The notes under the pieces: model-generated
The model's database searches: none
The model's input: only the letters and a program-made list of their open reading frames with translations
Told to the model about the DNA's origin: nothing
Translations under genes and position numbers: made by a program
Origin: UBA3824 sp017541145
GTDB taxonomy: Bacteria > Bacteroidota > Bacteroidia > Bacteroidales > UBA3824
Direction: 5' to 3'
Assembly: GCA_947168365.1 (NCBI GenBank)
Contig: CAMVLO010000012.1
Span: 1 to 64,000, forward strand
Length of the DNA stretch: 64,000 bases
Part shown: positions 27,145 through 35,416 of the stretch, one piece after another
Position numbering within the stretch: position 1 is the stretch's first letter
Layout: every line of letters begins with the position of its first letter

Positions 27145-29340
27145 TTAGCGAATGAACAATAGTTCTCGATATTTAGGTAAAGGCCAAATTTCATCATCCA
27201 CAATCAATTCCAACTTATCGGCATGATAACGGATTGTATCAAAATAAGGAAGAACAGAATCGTGATATGCAATAGCCTTTTCTTTTTCAGACTCAATTTT
27301 GTTGGCAATCTTACGAGATTCTACCATAGCTTCTACAGCGTTTTGCAATGCAGAAACATGTTCAGAAATATGTTCGATAGTCTTGAGAGTCTGTTCACCA
27401 AGTTTGTCAGCTTTGTCCTTGCCGAATACAGTAACCAACTTGTTAGCACTATCAAGCAACAAGTTTTGATATCTTGTAGCAACAGGAATTACAGAGCTGA
27501 TAATCAAATCGCCAAGTACACGAGCTTCGATTTGGATTTTCTTTGTATATGTATCCCATTTTACTTCGTTGCGGGCGATAAGTTCTTTTTCGGTAAATAC
27601 GCCGGTAGAAGTAAAAAGTTTTACAGATTCCGGTGTTGTGTAAGCATCGTAAATTACCGGAACAGAAGTTTCACAATCCAAACCGCGTTTTGCAGCTTCA
27701 GCTTTCCATTCATCTGAATAGCCATTGCCGTCGAAACGAATTGGTTTTGAAACTTTGATATATTCTTTTATTACCTCGAAAATTGCTTGTTCTTTGGCAA
27801 CTCCGGCAGCAATCTTGGAATCAACTGTTGATTTAAATTCTTTCAACTGAGCAGCAACTGCTGTATTCAATGCAATCATAGCCGAAGCACAGTTTGCAGA
27901 AGAACCTACAGCACGGAATTCAAATCTGTTACCTGTAAATGCAAACGGAGATGTTCTGTTACGATCGGTATTGTCAACAAAAACTTCAGGAATATTACCG
28001 ATACCGAGTTGCATTTTTTTCTTTTCATCCAAAATGATACCTTCTTCGCAAGAAGCATTTTCGATTTTTTCCAACAAGCCAGAAAGTTGTGTACCGAGGA
28101 ATGCAGAAATAATAGCAGGAGGTGCTTCGTTGGCGCCCAAACGGTGAGCGTTCTGAGCTGTCATTACAGAAGCCTTGAGCAATGCGTTGTTTTTGTAAAC
28201 TGCCATAAGGATGTTAACCATAAAGGTAACAAACTGCAAGTTTTCTTCCGGATTTTTACCCGGTGTTAAAAGACCGACGCCGGTATCAGTACCAAGCGAC
28301 CAGTTGTTGTGTTTACCAGAACCGTTAACACCTGCAAAAGGTTTTTCGTGCATCAAAACTCTGAAACCGTGTTTGCGGGCAATTCTTTTCATGATAGACA
28401 TGATAAGAAGGTTTTGATCAACAGCTAAATTAGTTTCGCCGAAAATAGGAGCTAATTCAAACTGGTTTGGAGCAACCTCGTTGTGACGAGTTTTACAAGG
28501 AATACCGTATTTGTAAGCTTCAAATTCTACTTCCTTCATAAAAGCTTGAACTCTCTCAGGAATAGCACCGAAATAGTGGTCTTCCAACTGTTGGTTTTTA
28601 GCCGATTCGTGACCCAAAAGAGTACGACCTGTCATAAGCAAGTCCGGACGGGCTGCATACAAACCTTCGTCAACAAGGAAATATTCCTGTTCCCAACCCA
28701 AATATGAGTACACTTTTTTGACATTTGTGTCAAAATAATGACATACCTCAAGAGCCGCCTTAGAAACTGCATCAAGAGCCTTGAGCAACGGAGCTTTGTA
28801 GTCGAGAGATTCACCGGTATAAGAGATGAAAACAGTCGGAATACAAAGAGTATCGTCAACAATAAAAGCAGGAGAAGAAGGATCCCAAGCAGAATATCCG
28901 CGAGCTTCAAATGTATTTCTCAAACCGCCGTTAGGAAAACTTGACGCATCAGGTTCTTGCTGGGCGAGCAATTTTCCAGAAAATTCCTCAATCACGCCTT
29001 CACCGGGAGCACCTGCATATTCGATGAAAGAATCATGCTTTTCTGCTGTGCCTTCAGTTAAGGGTTGAAACCAGTGTGTGTAATGGGTAGCACCCAATTC
29101 GATTGCCCACTGTTTCATGCCGGCAGCTACCTGATCTGCTATGCTGCGGTCCAATGGTTTGCCACTCTTTGTGATTTCATTGATTTTTTTCACTGTATCT
29201 TTTGACAAATACTGAGACATCTGTTCTTTGCCAAAAACATACTTGCCAAAGTAGGCTGAAGTTGGTTCTGAAGGAACGTCAACTGCCACGGGTTCTTTTT
29301 TGAACGCCTCGCCTACGACTTGAAATCTTAATCCGGTCAT
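27145..29340 (-). CDS. glnN: type III glutamine synthetase
   Basis: The 731-residue length and sequence (YFGKYVFGKEQMSQYL near the N terminus, THYTHWFQPLTEGTAEKHDSF, MHEKPFAGVNGSGKHNNWSL, TGNRFEFRAVGSSANCASAM) identify the large GSIII class found in Bacteroidota, distinct from the roughly 470-residue GSI. It makes glutamine from glutamate, ammonia and ATP and acts with GltBD in ammonium assimilation. A consensus -7 element TAACTTTG lies at 29397-29390. It stands directly upstream of gltB on the same strand. Confidence 0.96.
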   Translation of the reverse strand: MTGLRFQVVGEAFKKEPVAVDVPSEPTSAYFGKYVFGKEQMSQYLSKDTVKKINEITKSGKPLDRSIADQVAAGMKQWAIELGATHYTHWFQPLTEGTAEKHDSFIEYAGAPGEGVIEEFSGKLLAQQEPDASSFPNGGLRNTFEARGYSAWDPSSPAFIVDDTLCIPTVFISYTGESLDYKAPLLKALDAVSKAALEVCHYFDTNVKKVYSYLGWEQEYFLVDEGLYAARPDLLMTGRTLLGHESAKNQQLEDHYFGAIPERVQAFMKEVEFEAYKYGIPCKTRHNEVAPNQFELAPIFGETNLAVDQNLLIMSIMKRIARKHGFRVLMHEKPFAGVNGSGKHNNWSLGTDTGVGLLTPGKNPEENLQFVTFMVNILMAVYKNNALLKASVMTAQNAHRLGANEAPPAIISAFLGTQLSGLLEKIENASCEEGIILDEKKKMQLGIGNIPEVFVDNTDRNRTSPFAFTGNRFEFRAVGSSANCASAMIALNTAVAAQLKEFKSTVDSKIAAGVAKEQAIFEVIKEYIKVSKPIRFDGNGYSDEWKAEAAKRGLDCETSVPVIYDAYTTPESVKLFTSTGVFTEKELIARNEVKWDTYTKKIQIEARVLGDLIISSVIPVATRYQNLLLDSANKLVTVFGKDKADKLGEQTLKTIEHISEHVSALQNAVEAMVESRKIANKIESEKEKAIAYHDSVLPYFDTIRYHADKLELIVDDEIWPLPKYRELLFIR

Positions 29341-29389
29341 TTTAGCTAAGTGTTTTTAATGGGTTATGTTTTACTTTTAATCTTCGTTG

Positions 29390-29397
29390 CAAAGTTA
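29390..29397 (-). promoter_or_regulatory. TAnnTTTG -7 element for glutamine synthetase III
   Basis: TAACTTTG followed by C on the minus strand, 50 nt before the ATG at 29340. The remainder of 29398-29626 is A+T-rich and shows no gene or clear motif. Confidence 0.6.
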
Positions 29398-29626
29398 GAA
29401 CAAAGAATTTAAAAAACCATTAAATAAAAAACGTAAATCAAAAAAAAATTAAATAAGTTATTTACGTATGTTCGGTAAGTGTCAAGCGTAAGTATGGTAA
29501 GTAGCAATCGTAGATTAATTTAGCAAGGATTACTTTTTTTATATTGGAATTAACTTTAATTTTTATTTTACTCAACTTTTTTTAATATAGCAGACTCTCA
29601 GTTCTGCCTAAACTTCAGATATTAAA

Positions 29627-29675
29627 TAAAAAAAAGAGTCCTGCGAAATCTTTATCAATTCCAACAGAACTCTTT
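29627..29675 (-). terminator. Terminator after the papain-like protease gene
   Basis: AAAGAGT-C-CTG (29633-29643) pairs with CAG-A-ACTCTTT (29665-29675) with one mismatch. On the minus strand it is followed by TTTTTTT. Confidence 0.75.
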
Positions 29676-29713
29676 GCTTATTTTACAATTAAATATGAAA
29701 ATTATGATCGATA

Positions 29714-31318
29714 TTATTCATCTTCATCCTCTTCTTCGTCGAATTCTTCATCATCTTCATCGAATTCTCCGTCATCATCAAAATCCTCATCATCTTCGTC
29801 AAAGTCTTCATCATCTTCGTCAAAGTCTTCATCGTCTTCGTCAAAGTCTTCATCGTCTTCGTCAAAGTCTTCATCGTCTTCGTCGTAGTCTTCATCGTCC
29901 TCGTCGTAGTCTTCATCGTCCTCGTCGTAATCTTCATCGTCCTCGTCGTAATCATAATCCCAATCTTCGTCATCGAAATCGTCATCTTCATACGCGTACT
30001 CTGACCAATCATCAACGTCTTCAAACCAGATGTCTGCAATTTGATCGATAAAATCTTCTTCCTCTTCGTCCAAACCGTCGGAAGATGCTACTTCCAACAT
30101 CTGTTTGTAAATATTTGCAAGAGCTCCAACTGAAAGATACTGTTTGAAAATAGCAAGTGTTTCCTCCAAAAATTCATCTTGATTCAAAGCGATGTCAATA
30201 CAATGCAAAATAATTTTCTTTGGATTCATCTTGATTTTAAACAGTTTCAAGATGTTTTTGAGATGTGTAGCCGCAGCTTCGATTTCTTCGTCCGAAAGTT
30301 CACCGTCGATAGCCGCTGCTGTAATAAACAATGTACCAATACGATATTCAAAACCGTATTCACCCATTTGCTCGTTGAACTCATTCCAAGTCTCGTCGCT
30401 CATGTTAGAGAATTCGTCGTCCAAATCCACGAACAAAGATTCATCGTCGTTCTCCCATTCTTCTTCGTGATCGTCAACAACTTCGTCGGCATCTTTTATA
30501 ATCCAACAGTCACCGAGATTGTAATCCTCATTCATTAAATAATCGTATGACATGTAACAATAACCGTTGTCGCCCCACGAATTTCCCCACGAATTGCGAA
30601 CGATAAACATGCGGTCAGGATCGGAATAACCGACGCAAAGCATTGCATGATTTCCGTGAGAACCTCGTCCCACATCGTTTCTTGTAGGGTCAGGAACACG
30701 ACCGCGACGCATATTATCAAACGAATTAAACAAAGTACAGCCAAAAATTATAGGATAACCTTCAGCAAGAGCCGATTTCCAAGTCTGCAAATCAACAGGC
30801 ACATATTCTGTATCTTTCAACTTGAAACTCTTGGCTTCTTCGTAAGCTTCGGAACTCGGTCTTCTGTTAACAACCGATTTGTTTTCGGAATAAGGCCATG
30901 TATGTTCGCTACAACAACCCTTTTCAATCATCTCACTAACAGCCAATTGAATAGCAGAACCGTCGTCTTTCATACGTTCACCTCTATCCATACCGGCAGC
31001 GCGTCCATTGTAATAAATAAAAAGTCTTGAAGCGTCGTAATCAATACCTTGATTTTTCTTTACAAGATATTCGTAAGCACCGGCAACAGCGTTCGCAGTA
31101 CACGAATTAACCTGCATTTGGTCTTCCACTTCGGTCATTTTCGACCTCATATCTACTTTTTTTGGAAGTTCAGAAGCGGCATAATGACTCTTAAATGATT
31201 TTGAGCCAGCAGCTGGAGCAGAATATTTATAACCGGCGAGTTCTCGGATAGTACCGTCAGCAAATTTAAATGCGAAGTCTATGATATCATCAACAAGGTC
31301 ACGTTTTTTCTTAGCCAT
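29714..31318 (-). CDS. papain-family (C1) protease fused to TerB-like domain and acidic repeat tail
   Basis: The 534-residue protein has no signal peptide (MAKKKRDLVDDII) and so is predicted to be cytoplasmic. Residues about 45-275 form a C1A papain domain: oxyanion Gln67 or 69 and nucleophile Cys73 in DQMQVNSCTAN, His224 in HGNHAMLCVGY, Asn242 in RNSWGNSWGDNGY. Residues about 325-435 resemble a TerB-type helical domain, with two Asp-Gly motifs (AAIDGELSDEE, ASSDGLDEEEE). Residues about 440-534 are almost entirely Asp/Glu/Phe/Tyr, with eight 7-residue repeats D-(Y/F)-DEDDE. There is no obvious prodomain. The substrate is unknown; the tail could bind cations or basic proteins. It is monocistronic. 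Confidence 0.85.
   Translation of the reverse strand: MAKKKRDLVDDIIDFAFKFADGTIRELAGYKYSAPAAGSKSFKSHYAASELPKKVDMRSKMTEVEDQMQVNSCTANAVAGAYEYLVKKNQGIDYDASRLFIYYNGRAAGMDRGERMKDDGSAIQLAVSEMIEKGCCSEHTWPYSENKSVVNRRPSSEAYEEAKSFKLKDTEYVPVDLQTWKSALAEGYPIIFGCTLFNSFDNMRRGRVPDPTRNDVGRGSHGNHAMLCVGYSDPDRMFIVRNSWGNSWGDNGYCYMSYDYLMNEDYNLGDCWIIKDADEVVDDHEEEWENDDESLFVDLDDEFSNMSDETWNEFNEQMGEYGFEYRIGTLFITAAAIDGELSDEEIEAAATHLKNILKLFKIKMNPKKIILHCIDIALNQDEFLEETLAIFKQYLSVGALANIYKQMLEVASSDGLDEEEEDFIDQIADIWFEDVDDWSEYAYEDDDFDDEDWDYDYDEDDEDYDEDDEDYDEDDEDYDEDDEDFDEDDEDFDEDDEDFDEDDEDFDEDDEDFDDDGEFDEDDEEFDEEEDEDE
29780..29950 (-). repeat. 21-bp tandem repeats coding the acidic tail
   Basis: About eight consecutive 21-bp units encode DFDEDDE (four, proximal to the stop) and DYDEDDE (four, upstream). 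Units within each half are nearly identical, so the number of copies is likely to vary by slippage without breaking the frame. Confidence 0.9.
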
Positions 31319-31647
31319 TGTTTAAAAGCTTTTGAGTATTAATAATTATTTTTTTTAGATACGATAATTTTATGCCGCAAATTACATAATTATTTTTAAA
31401 CAAAAAAATAAAATTCAGGGAAAATAAATTCAAATTCTGATACTATCTTTCATGATGTTAAACGTTTAATTAAAAAATGCAAATTAAGCAAAAAGATAAA
31501 AAACCGAAAAAAATTCCATGTAAAAAATCAGAAAGAAACGGTGCAAAACTCTCAAAATTGCGACTTAACGGTCATCAATTTCTACATTTACATTTTTTTA
31601 AATCAAAAAAAATCAAAACAAAAAGTGATAATATTCAAGAAATTTAT
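31319..31647. other. gene-free A+T-rich intergenic stretch
   Basis: This stretch lies between the divergent protease and MgtC genes. A 62-codon open frame (31477-31665) has a Lys-rich, low-complexity sequence and runs through the MgtC promoter, so I do not regard it as a gene. No other structure seen. Confidence 0.5.
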
Positions 31648-31655
31648 TATATTTG
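31648..31655 (+). promoter_or_regulatory. TAnnTTTG -7 element for the MgtC-family gene
   Basis: TATATTTG, 62 nt before the ATG at 31718. Confidence 0.55.
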
Positions 31656-31717
31656 TTACATCTAAAAAAAATTATCCACAGTCAACAACGAAATAATCAA
31701 CCTAATAAATAATCGAA

Positions 31718-32401
31718 ATGGAAAATATAAATTACGATCACCTTTTACGAATATTTGCCGCAGCATTGTTGGGCGGCATTATTGGATTGGAACGCGAATA
31801 CAGATCGAAAATGGCAGGATTCCGCACGCATTTTTTGGTAGCAATGGGCAGCGCAATTTTCATGATAATGTCAATTCACGGATTTGATTCCGACCTTCCG
31901 CTAATCGAAAAAAACAACTATTCGCTCGACCCCGCAAGAATTGCCGCCAATATTGTCACCGGAATAGGTTTTATTGGTGCGGGCGCAATAATTTTTCAAA
32001 AAAATATCGTGCGCGGTATCACCACTGCCGCCGGTATCTGGGTAACAGCAGCTATCGGAATGGCTTGCGGCTCAGGAAATTATACGCTTTCGATTACTAC
32101 TACTTTACTTGTATTAATCTGCCTTGAAACTTTCAATTTTATACTAAGTAAAATGGGAAGAAGAACGGTTTCGCTCTCCATATCGGCTCATTCTCGTTAC
32201 GAAATTTCTACTATTTTGGACAAATTAAGATCGGAGGGTTACAATGTGGAAACTTTTAATATCGAAATTTCGCAAAAAAATTCCGGCAAAGTTTACATCT
32301 TAACCGTAGAAGTAAAAGTAAAACGAAAGGATTATGACAAAAAACTTTCGGAACTGATTTCGGGATTTGACGAAATATCTGTAGCAAATATTCAGGGCTA
32401 A
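31718..32401 (+). CDS. MgtC/SapB-family membrane protein
   Basis: The 227-residue protein has four or five N-terminal membrane helices with the family signature LLGGIIGLEREYRSKMAGFRTHFLVAMGS, then a conserved GIGFIGAGAII and TTAAGIWVTAAIGMACGSG. A soluble ACT-like C-terminal domain (about 150-227) follows. MgtC proteins sit in the inner membrane and are linked to magnesium limitation and membrane-ATPase or cation homeostasis; they are not proven transporters. It is monocistronic and convergent with the glycan-binding protein gene. Confidence 0.92.
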   Translation: MENINYDHLLRIFAAALLGGIIGLEREYRSKMAGFRTHFLVAMGSAIFMIMSIHGFDSDLPLIEKNNYSLDPARIAANIVTGIGFIGAGAIIFQKNIVRGITTAAGIWVTAAIGMACGSGNYTLSITTTLLVLICLETFNFILSKMGRRTVSLSISAHSRYEISTILDKLRSEGYNVETFNIEISQKNSGKVYILTVEVKVKRKDYDKKLSELISGFDEISVANIQG

Positions 32402-32421
32402 ATTTCAAAACCCTGAATATT
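32387..32421. terminator. weak bidirectional hairpin between convergent genes
   Basis: AATATTCAGGG (32387-32397) pairs perfectly with CCCTGAATATT (32411-32421). It overlaps the mgtC stop codon. The T-rich tail is poor (TAATATTTTA), so terminator function is uncertain. Confidence 0.45.
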
Positions 32422-32427
32422 AATATT

Positions 32428-33153
32428 TTAATGTACGTCTAATCCGTCGAAATAAATCTCGGAAATTGCGGTGTCGTCCCACTTGTCGCCCTTATAAACG
32501 TCAACAATTTCAAAACGCATTGTCCACTGTTTTGAATCTGTAAGCGGCGAAATTTCAAACGATTGTACGCAACGTGTATCCTCAAGATTGAGCAGAGCTA
32601 CGGATTTGCCGTTGATATACAATTTGAGTTTTTTAACACGGGAATTGTTTTTCCACGCCGCATAACTTTTGCAATAGCCGTTTACAATTTTTATTTCTGT
32701 AATTCTCGGATTGTTGGCTTTAAAAGTATATTCTACCCATTCGCCTATGCCACAACCTTTTACGCCTTCCACCCAAGGTGTATTCGCATAATCGTCGTGA
32801 AGATTTTTCTCATTGTAATTGTTGTTACCCTGATTGTTAAGACGGCTTGATGCAGTGATTTTTATCGGTCCGCCGTTGCCGCAATACCAAGAACATCCGC
32901 CTCCGTTCAATGAAAAATAACTGTCATAAATTTCCTCATAACCAAGTTTTTGAACATAATTCCAATCGGATTCGGACATATTGGTTTCGCCCTTGTCTTT
33001 GATATATTTCAAAGCCTTGTCGTAATTAGCCGCACCCTCATCAGAAAAACAACGGTCATACTCTTTTACAATCGGATTCAACGATTTGATAACCTGCGCC
33101 TTGCAAATAAAATTAGTCAACAATAACGCAAAAAGAATTAATAGTTTTTTCAT
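32428..33153 (-). CDS. secreted protein with NADase-type glycan-binding (discoidin-like) domain
   Basis: The 241-residue protein has a signal peptide (about 1-19, CKAQ). A short helical segment follows (about 25-75), and then a beta-sandwich (about 95-240) with the pattern ASSRLNNQG..., TPWVEGVKGCGIGEWVEYTF, ITEIKIVNGYCKSYAAWKNNSRVKKLKLYING and a closing AISEIYFDG. This is the NADase-type glycan-binding/discoidin-like domain common in secreted Bacteroidota proteins, which is expected to bind carbohydrate. No catalytic domain is present. The -7 element TACATTTG lies at 33197-33190. Confidence 0.82.
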   Translation of the reverse strand: MKKLLILFALLLTNFICKAQVIKSLNPIVKEYDRCFSDEGAANYDKALKYIKDKGETNMSESDWNYVQKLGYEEIYDSYFSLNGGGCSWYCGNGGPIKITASSRLNNQGNNNYNEKNLHDDYANTPWVEGVKGCGIGEWVEYTFKANNPRITEIKIVNGYCKSYAAWKNNSRVKKLKLYINGKSVALLNLEDTRCVQSFEISPLTDSKQWTMRFEIVDVYKGDKWDDTAISEIYFDGLDVH

Positions 33154-33189
33154 AGATATATTTTTTTAAGAATCAAACATCTCAATACG

Positions 33190-33197
33190 CAAATGTA
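33190..33197 (-). promoter_or_regulatory. TAnnTTTG -7 element for the glycan-binding protein gene
   Basis: TACATTTG followed by C on the minus strand, 37 nt before the ATG at 33153. Confidence 0.55.
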
Positions 33198-33300
33198 TAA
33201 AAAAACGGTTAACAGGAAAAAAACTTCCGGAATTTGTTACGGATTTATCAAGTTTTTTATTTCCGGTAAGATTGTTTATTGTAAAATCTAAAAAAACATA

Positions 33301-33308
33301 TACATTTG
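33301..33308 (+). promoter_or_regulatory. TAnnTTTG -7 element for the SpoIIE-type phosphatase gene
   Basis: TACATTTG followed by C, 78 nt before the ATG at 33386. It forms a divergent pair with the element at 33190-33197. Confidence 0.5.
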
Positions 33309-33385
33309 CCTCATGAAACTACAACAATTTTTACGTAGTTCTATTTTTACATTTAACTACAACAGTGAAGAATTTTTGAATTATA

Positions 33386-35356
33386 ATGCTTAAAAACAAA
33401 ATCACAATTACACTATTTTTACTTCTGTTTTTTTCAACAAGAGGATACACAATTGAATCAGACAGTAGCAAAACTTCGTATGAAAATCAGATAAAAGCTT
33501 ACCGTCACCAAGCTTATGAATACACACGCAACAATGATTTCGTACATGCCGCAAAAAATCTATATAAATGGCAGCAACTAACAGAAAAACAAAAAGATAC
33601 TACCAGAATGATAGAATGTTACATCTTTTTGGGAACTCATTACCAATTTAAAAATATTCCTGACAGCTCTTTTTATTACAACAACAAAGCATTGAAATTA
33701 AGTATCTTGCGACACGATACAACTGCGATGTCAGATTGTTATGCATGTATCGGTGCAGAAACTTTCAACCGTGGTTTTTACAGTTTGTCGGAAGATTATC
33801 TCAAAAAAGCACTTCATTTGGATTCTTTAATCGAAAACGAGGAAAAGATGGCTTTGAGTTTGTCGCTTCTCGGATTGGTTTACGGTATTCAATATATTGA
33901 CAATCCCAAAAACGAAACTTTTAAAAACAAAGCTTTGGATTGTGTAAAAAAGTCGTTAAGTCTAAAAGGAAATATCTTTTCGCTTTACAATTCGTATTAT
34001 GCAATGACGCAACATTCGATGTGGTACAAGCAAGATGACAGTTGCAAATATTACTATCAAAAGTTCAAAGAAATGTCCAATTATGTTCCTTACAAAACAA
34101 TGACGGTATCTTTGGATGTTGATTATCTGATTTATCAAAAACAATATCGAAAAGCTCTAAGCTATTTGGAATCACAAAAAAAAATATTTGAAAACAGTAA
34201 AATCAACATGAGATTTTACTATGAAAAATTAAATTACGTATACGAAAGACTTGGAGATTACCGCAACGCTCACGAAGCAAATGTCAAACAGTTTCAGTAT
34301 CAACGCGAAATCAGCAACGATAATACAACACGCGCAATTGCAAATGCCGAAGCCGAAAAAGCCGCTGCCGTAGAACGCATTAAACTTGAGGAAAGCGAAA
34401 AATTCTTTGAGGAACAAAAAAAGCATTTTAATACAATTGTAATTGCACTTTTAACCGGTTTACTGTTAGTTTCGGCGGTCGTACTGCTCTTTTTCCGACT
34501 TTGGAAACTTAAACAAAATTCAAACGAACAATTGATTCAGAAAAACCTCCTTCTCGACAAACAGAAAGAAGAAATTGAAAATTTCAACAACCAGTTAATC
34601 AGCAGTATAAACTATGCTGAACGTATTCAGAGGGCAGCGGTTTCGTCAGAAGAAGATGTCAAAACACTTTTTCCAAACAGTTTTGTACTTTATTTACCCC
34701 GCGATATTGTAAGCGGCGATTATTACAGAGCTGTGCAGTGCGGCAAATATTCGGTAATGATAACAGCCGATTGCACCGGACACGGCATTCCGGGAGCATT
34801 TCTCTCGATGCTCGGAATTTCTTCGATAAACAGTTTTATTACCAAAGAGTCAGACGCAGAAAATCCGGGTACGATACTCGACAGAATGAGAAATTTTATC
34901 AAACAAACTCTTGTTTCAAAAAACACAGAAGAAATTGGAGACGGAATGGATATGACGATTTGTTGTTTTGATACAGAAAACATGGAATTGAAATACGCCG
35001 TTGCAAATCAAAGAATAATACTGATTAGAGACGGAGTAGCCAAAAGATTAAAAGGCGACAACATGCCGGTCGGACGTTACCTGCGTGAGCGTGAACATTT
35101 TGAAACTTTCAGCATGAAGTTACAAAAAGGCGATATAATTTACATGTTTTCCGACGGAATAGAAGATCAACTCGGCGGAGATGATTCTGACGGTTTAGGA
35201 CACAAATATTTAATCCGTACTCTTGAAAATTTTCTACTGAAAAATTCTTCAGAACCGCTTGAGAATCAAAAACAATTGCTTATAACAGAAATTACATCAT
35301 GGCGAGGAAATATCCCTCAGATTGACGATATTACAATGGTTGGAATCAAAGTGTAG
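33386..35356 (+). CDS. TPR-sensor protein with SpoIIE-type PP2C phosphatase domain
   Basis: The 656-residue protein has a signal peptide (about 1-22), a periplasmic region of tetratricopeptide repeats (about 30-320; for example NIPDSSFYYNNKALKLSIL and SLSEDYLKKALHLDSL), and a Glu/Ala-rich coiled coil. A membrane helix follows at about 348-370 (IVIALLTGLLLVSAVVLLFF), then a cytoplasmic linker and a SpoIIE/RsbU PP2C domain (about 425-656; DIVSGDYY, ITADCTGHGIPGAFLSMLG, DGMDMTICCF, FSDGIEDQLGG, DDITMVGIKV). It would dephosphorylate a Ser/Thr phosphoprotein, classically an anti-sigma-factor antagonist, in response to an envelope signal. No such partner is encoded nearby. Confidence 0.9.
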   Translation: MLKNKITITLFLLLFFSTRGYTIESDSSKTSYENQIKAYRHQAYEYTRNNDFVHAAKNLYKWQQLTEKQKDTTRMIECYIFLGTHYQFKNIPDSSFYYNNKALKLSILRHDTTAMSDCYACIGAETFNRGFYSLSEDYLKKALHLDSLIENEEKMALSLSLLGLVYGIQYIDNPKNETFKNKALDCVKKSLSLKGNIFSLYNSYYAMTQHSMWYKQDDSCKYYYQKFKEMSNYVPYKTMTVSLDVDYLIYQKQYRKALSYLESQKKIFENSKINMRFYYEKLNYVYERLGDYRNAHEANVKQFQYQREISNDNTTRAIANAEAEKAAAVERIKLEESEKFFEEQKKHFNTIVIALLTGLLLVSAVVLLFFRLWKLKQNSNEQLIQKNLLLDKQKEEIENFNNQLISSINYAERIQRAAVSSEEDVKTLFPNSFVLYLPRDIVSGDYYRAVQCGKYSVMITADCTGHGIPGAFLSMLGISSINSFITKESDAENPGTILDRMRNFIKQTLVSKNTEEIGDGMDMTICCFDTENMELKYAVANQRIILIRDGVAKRLKGDNMPVGRYLREREHFETFSMKLQKGDIIYMFSDGIEDQLGGDDSDGLGHKYLIRTLENFLLKNSSEPLENQKQLLITEITSWRGNIPQIDDITMVGIKV

Positions 35357-35401
35357 AACAAAAATTTTACGTGTTACTGTTTTAAATTTAAAAGTAATTT
35401 G

Positions 35402-35409
35402 TAATTTTG
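35402..35409 (+). promoter_or_regulatory. possible TAnnTTTG element abutting the next start
   Basis: TAATTTTG ends only 7 nt before the ATG at 35417, so a transcript from it would have almost no leader. It could be a chance match. Confidence 0.3.
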
Positions 35410-35416
35410 ACGCATT

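Noticed and set aside
29341..29630. Riboswitch or glutamine-type leader upstream of glutamine synthetase III
   Set aside because: The distance from the -7 element to the start is only about 50 nt and no structured conserved core is seen.
29780..29950. Regular short repeats resembling a CRISPR array
   Set aside because: The 21-bp units are contiguous with no spacers and lie inside a coding frame; no cas genes are present.
29674..30051. Open frame on the plus strand encoding His/Leu/Arg repeats (LHRLRQS type)
   Set aside because: It is the antisense shadow of the acidic-repeat tail of the papain-like protease, whose catalytic motifs show which strand is coding.
31477..31665. 62-codon plus-strand open frame
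   Set aside because: Lys-rich low-complexity peptide, no ribosome-binding or promoter context, and it runs through the promoter of the MgtC gene.
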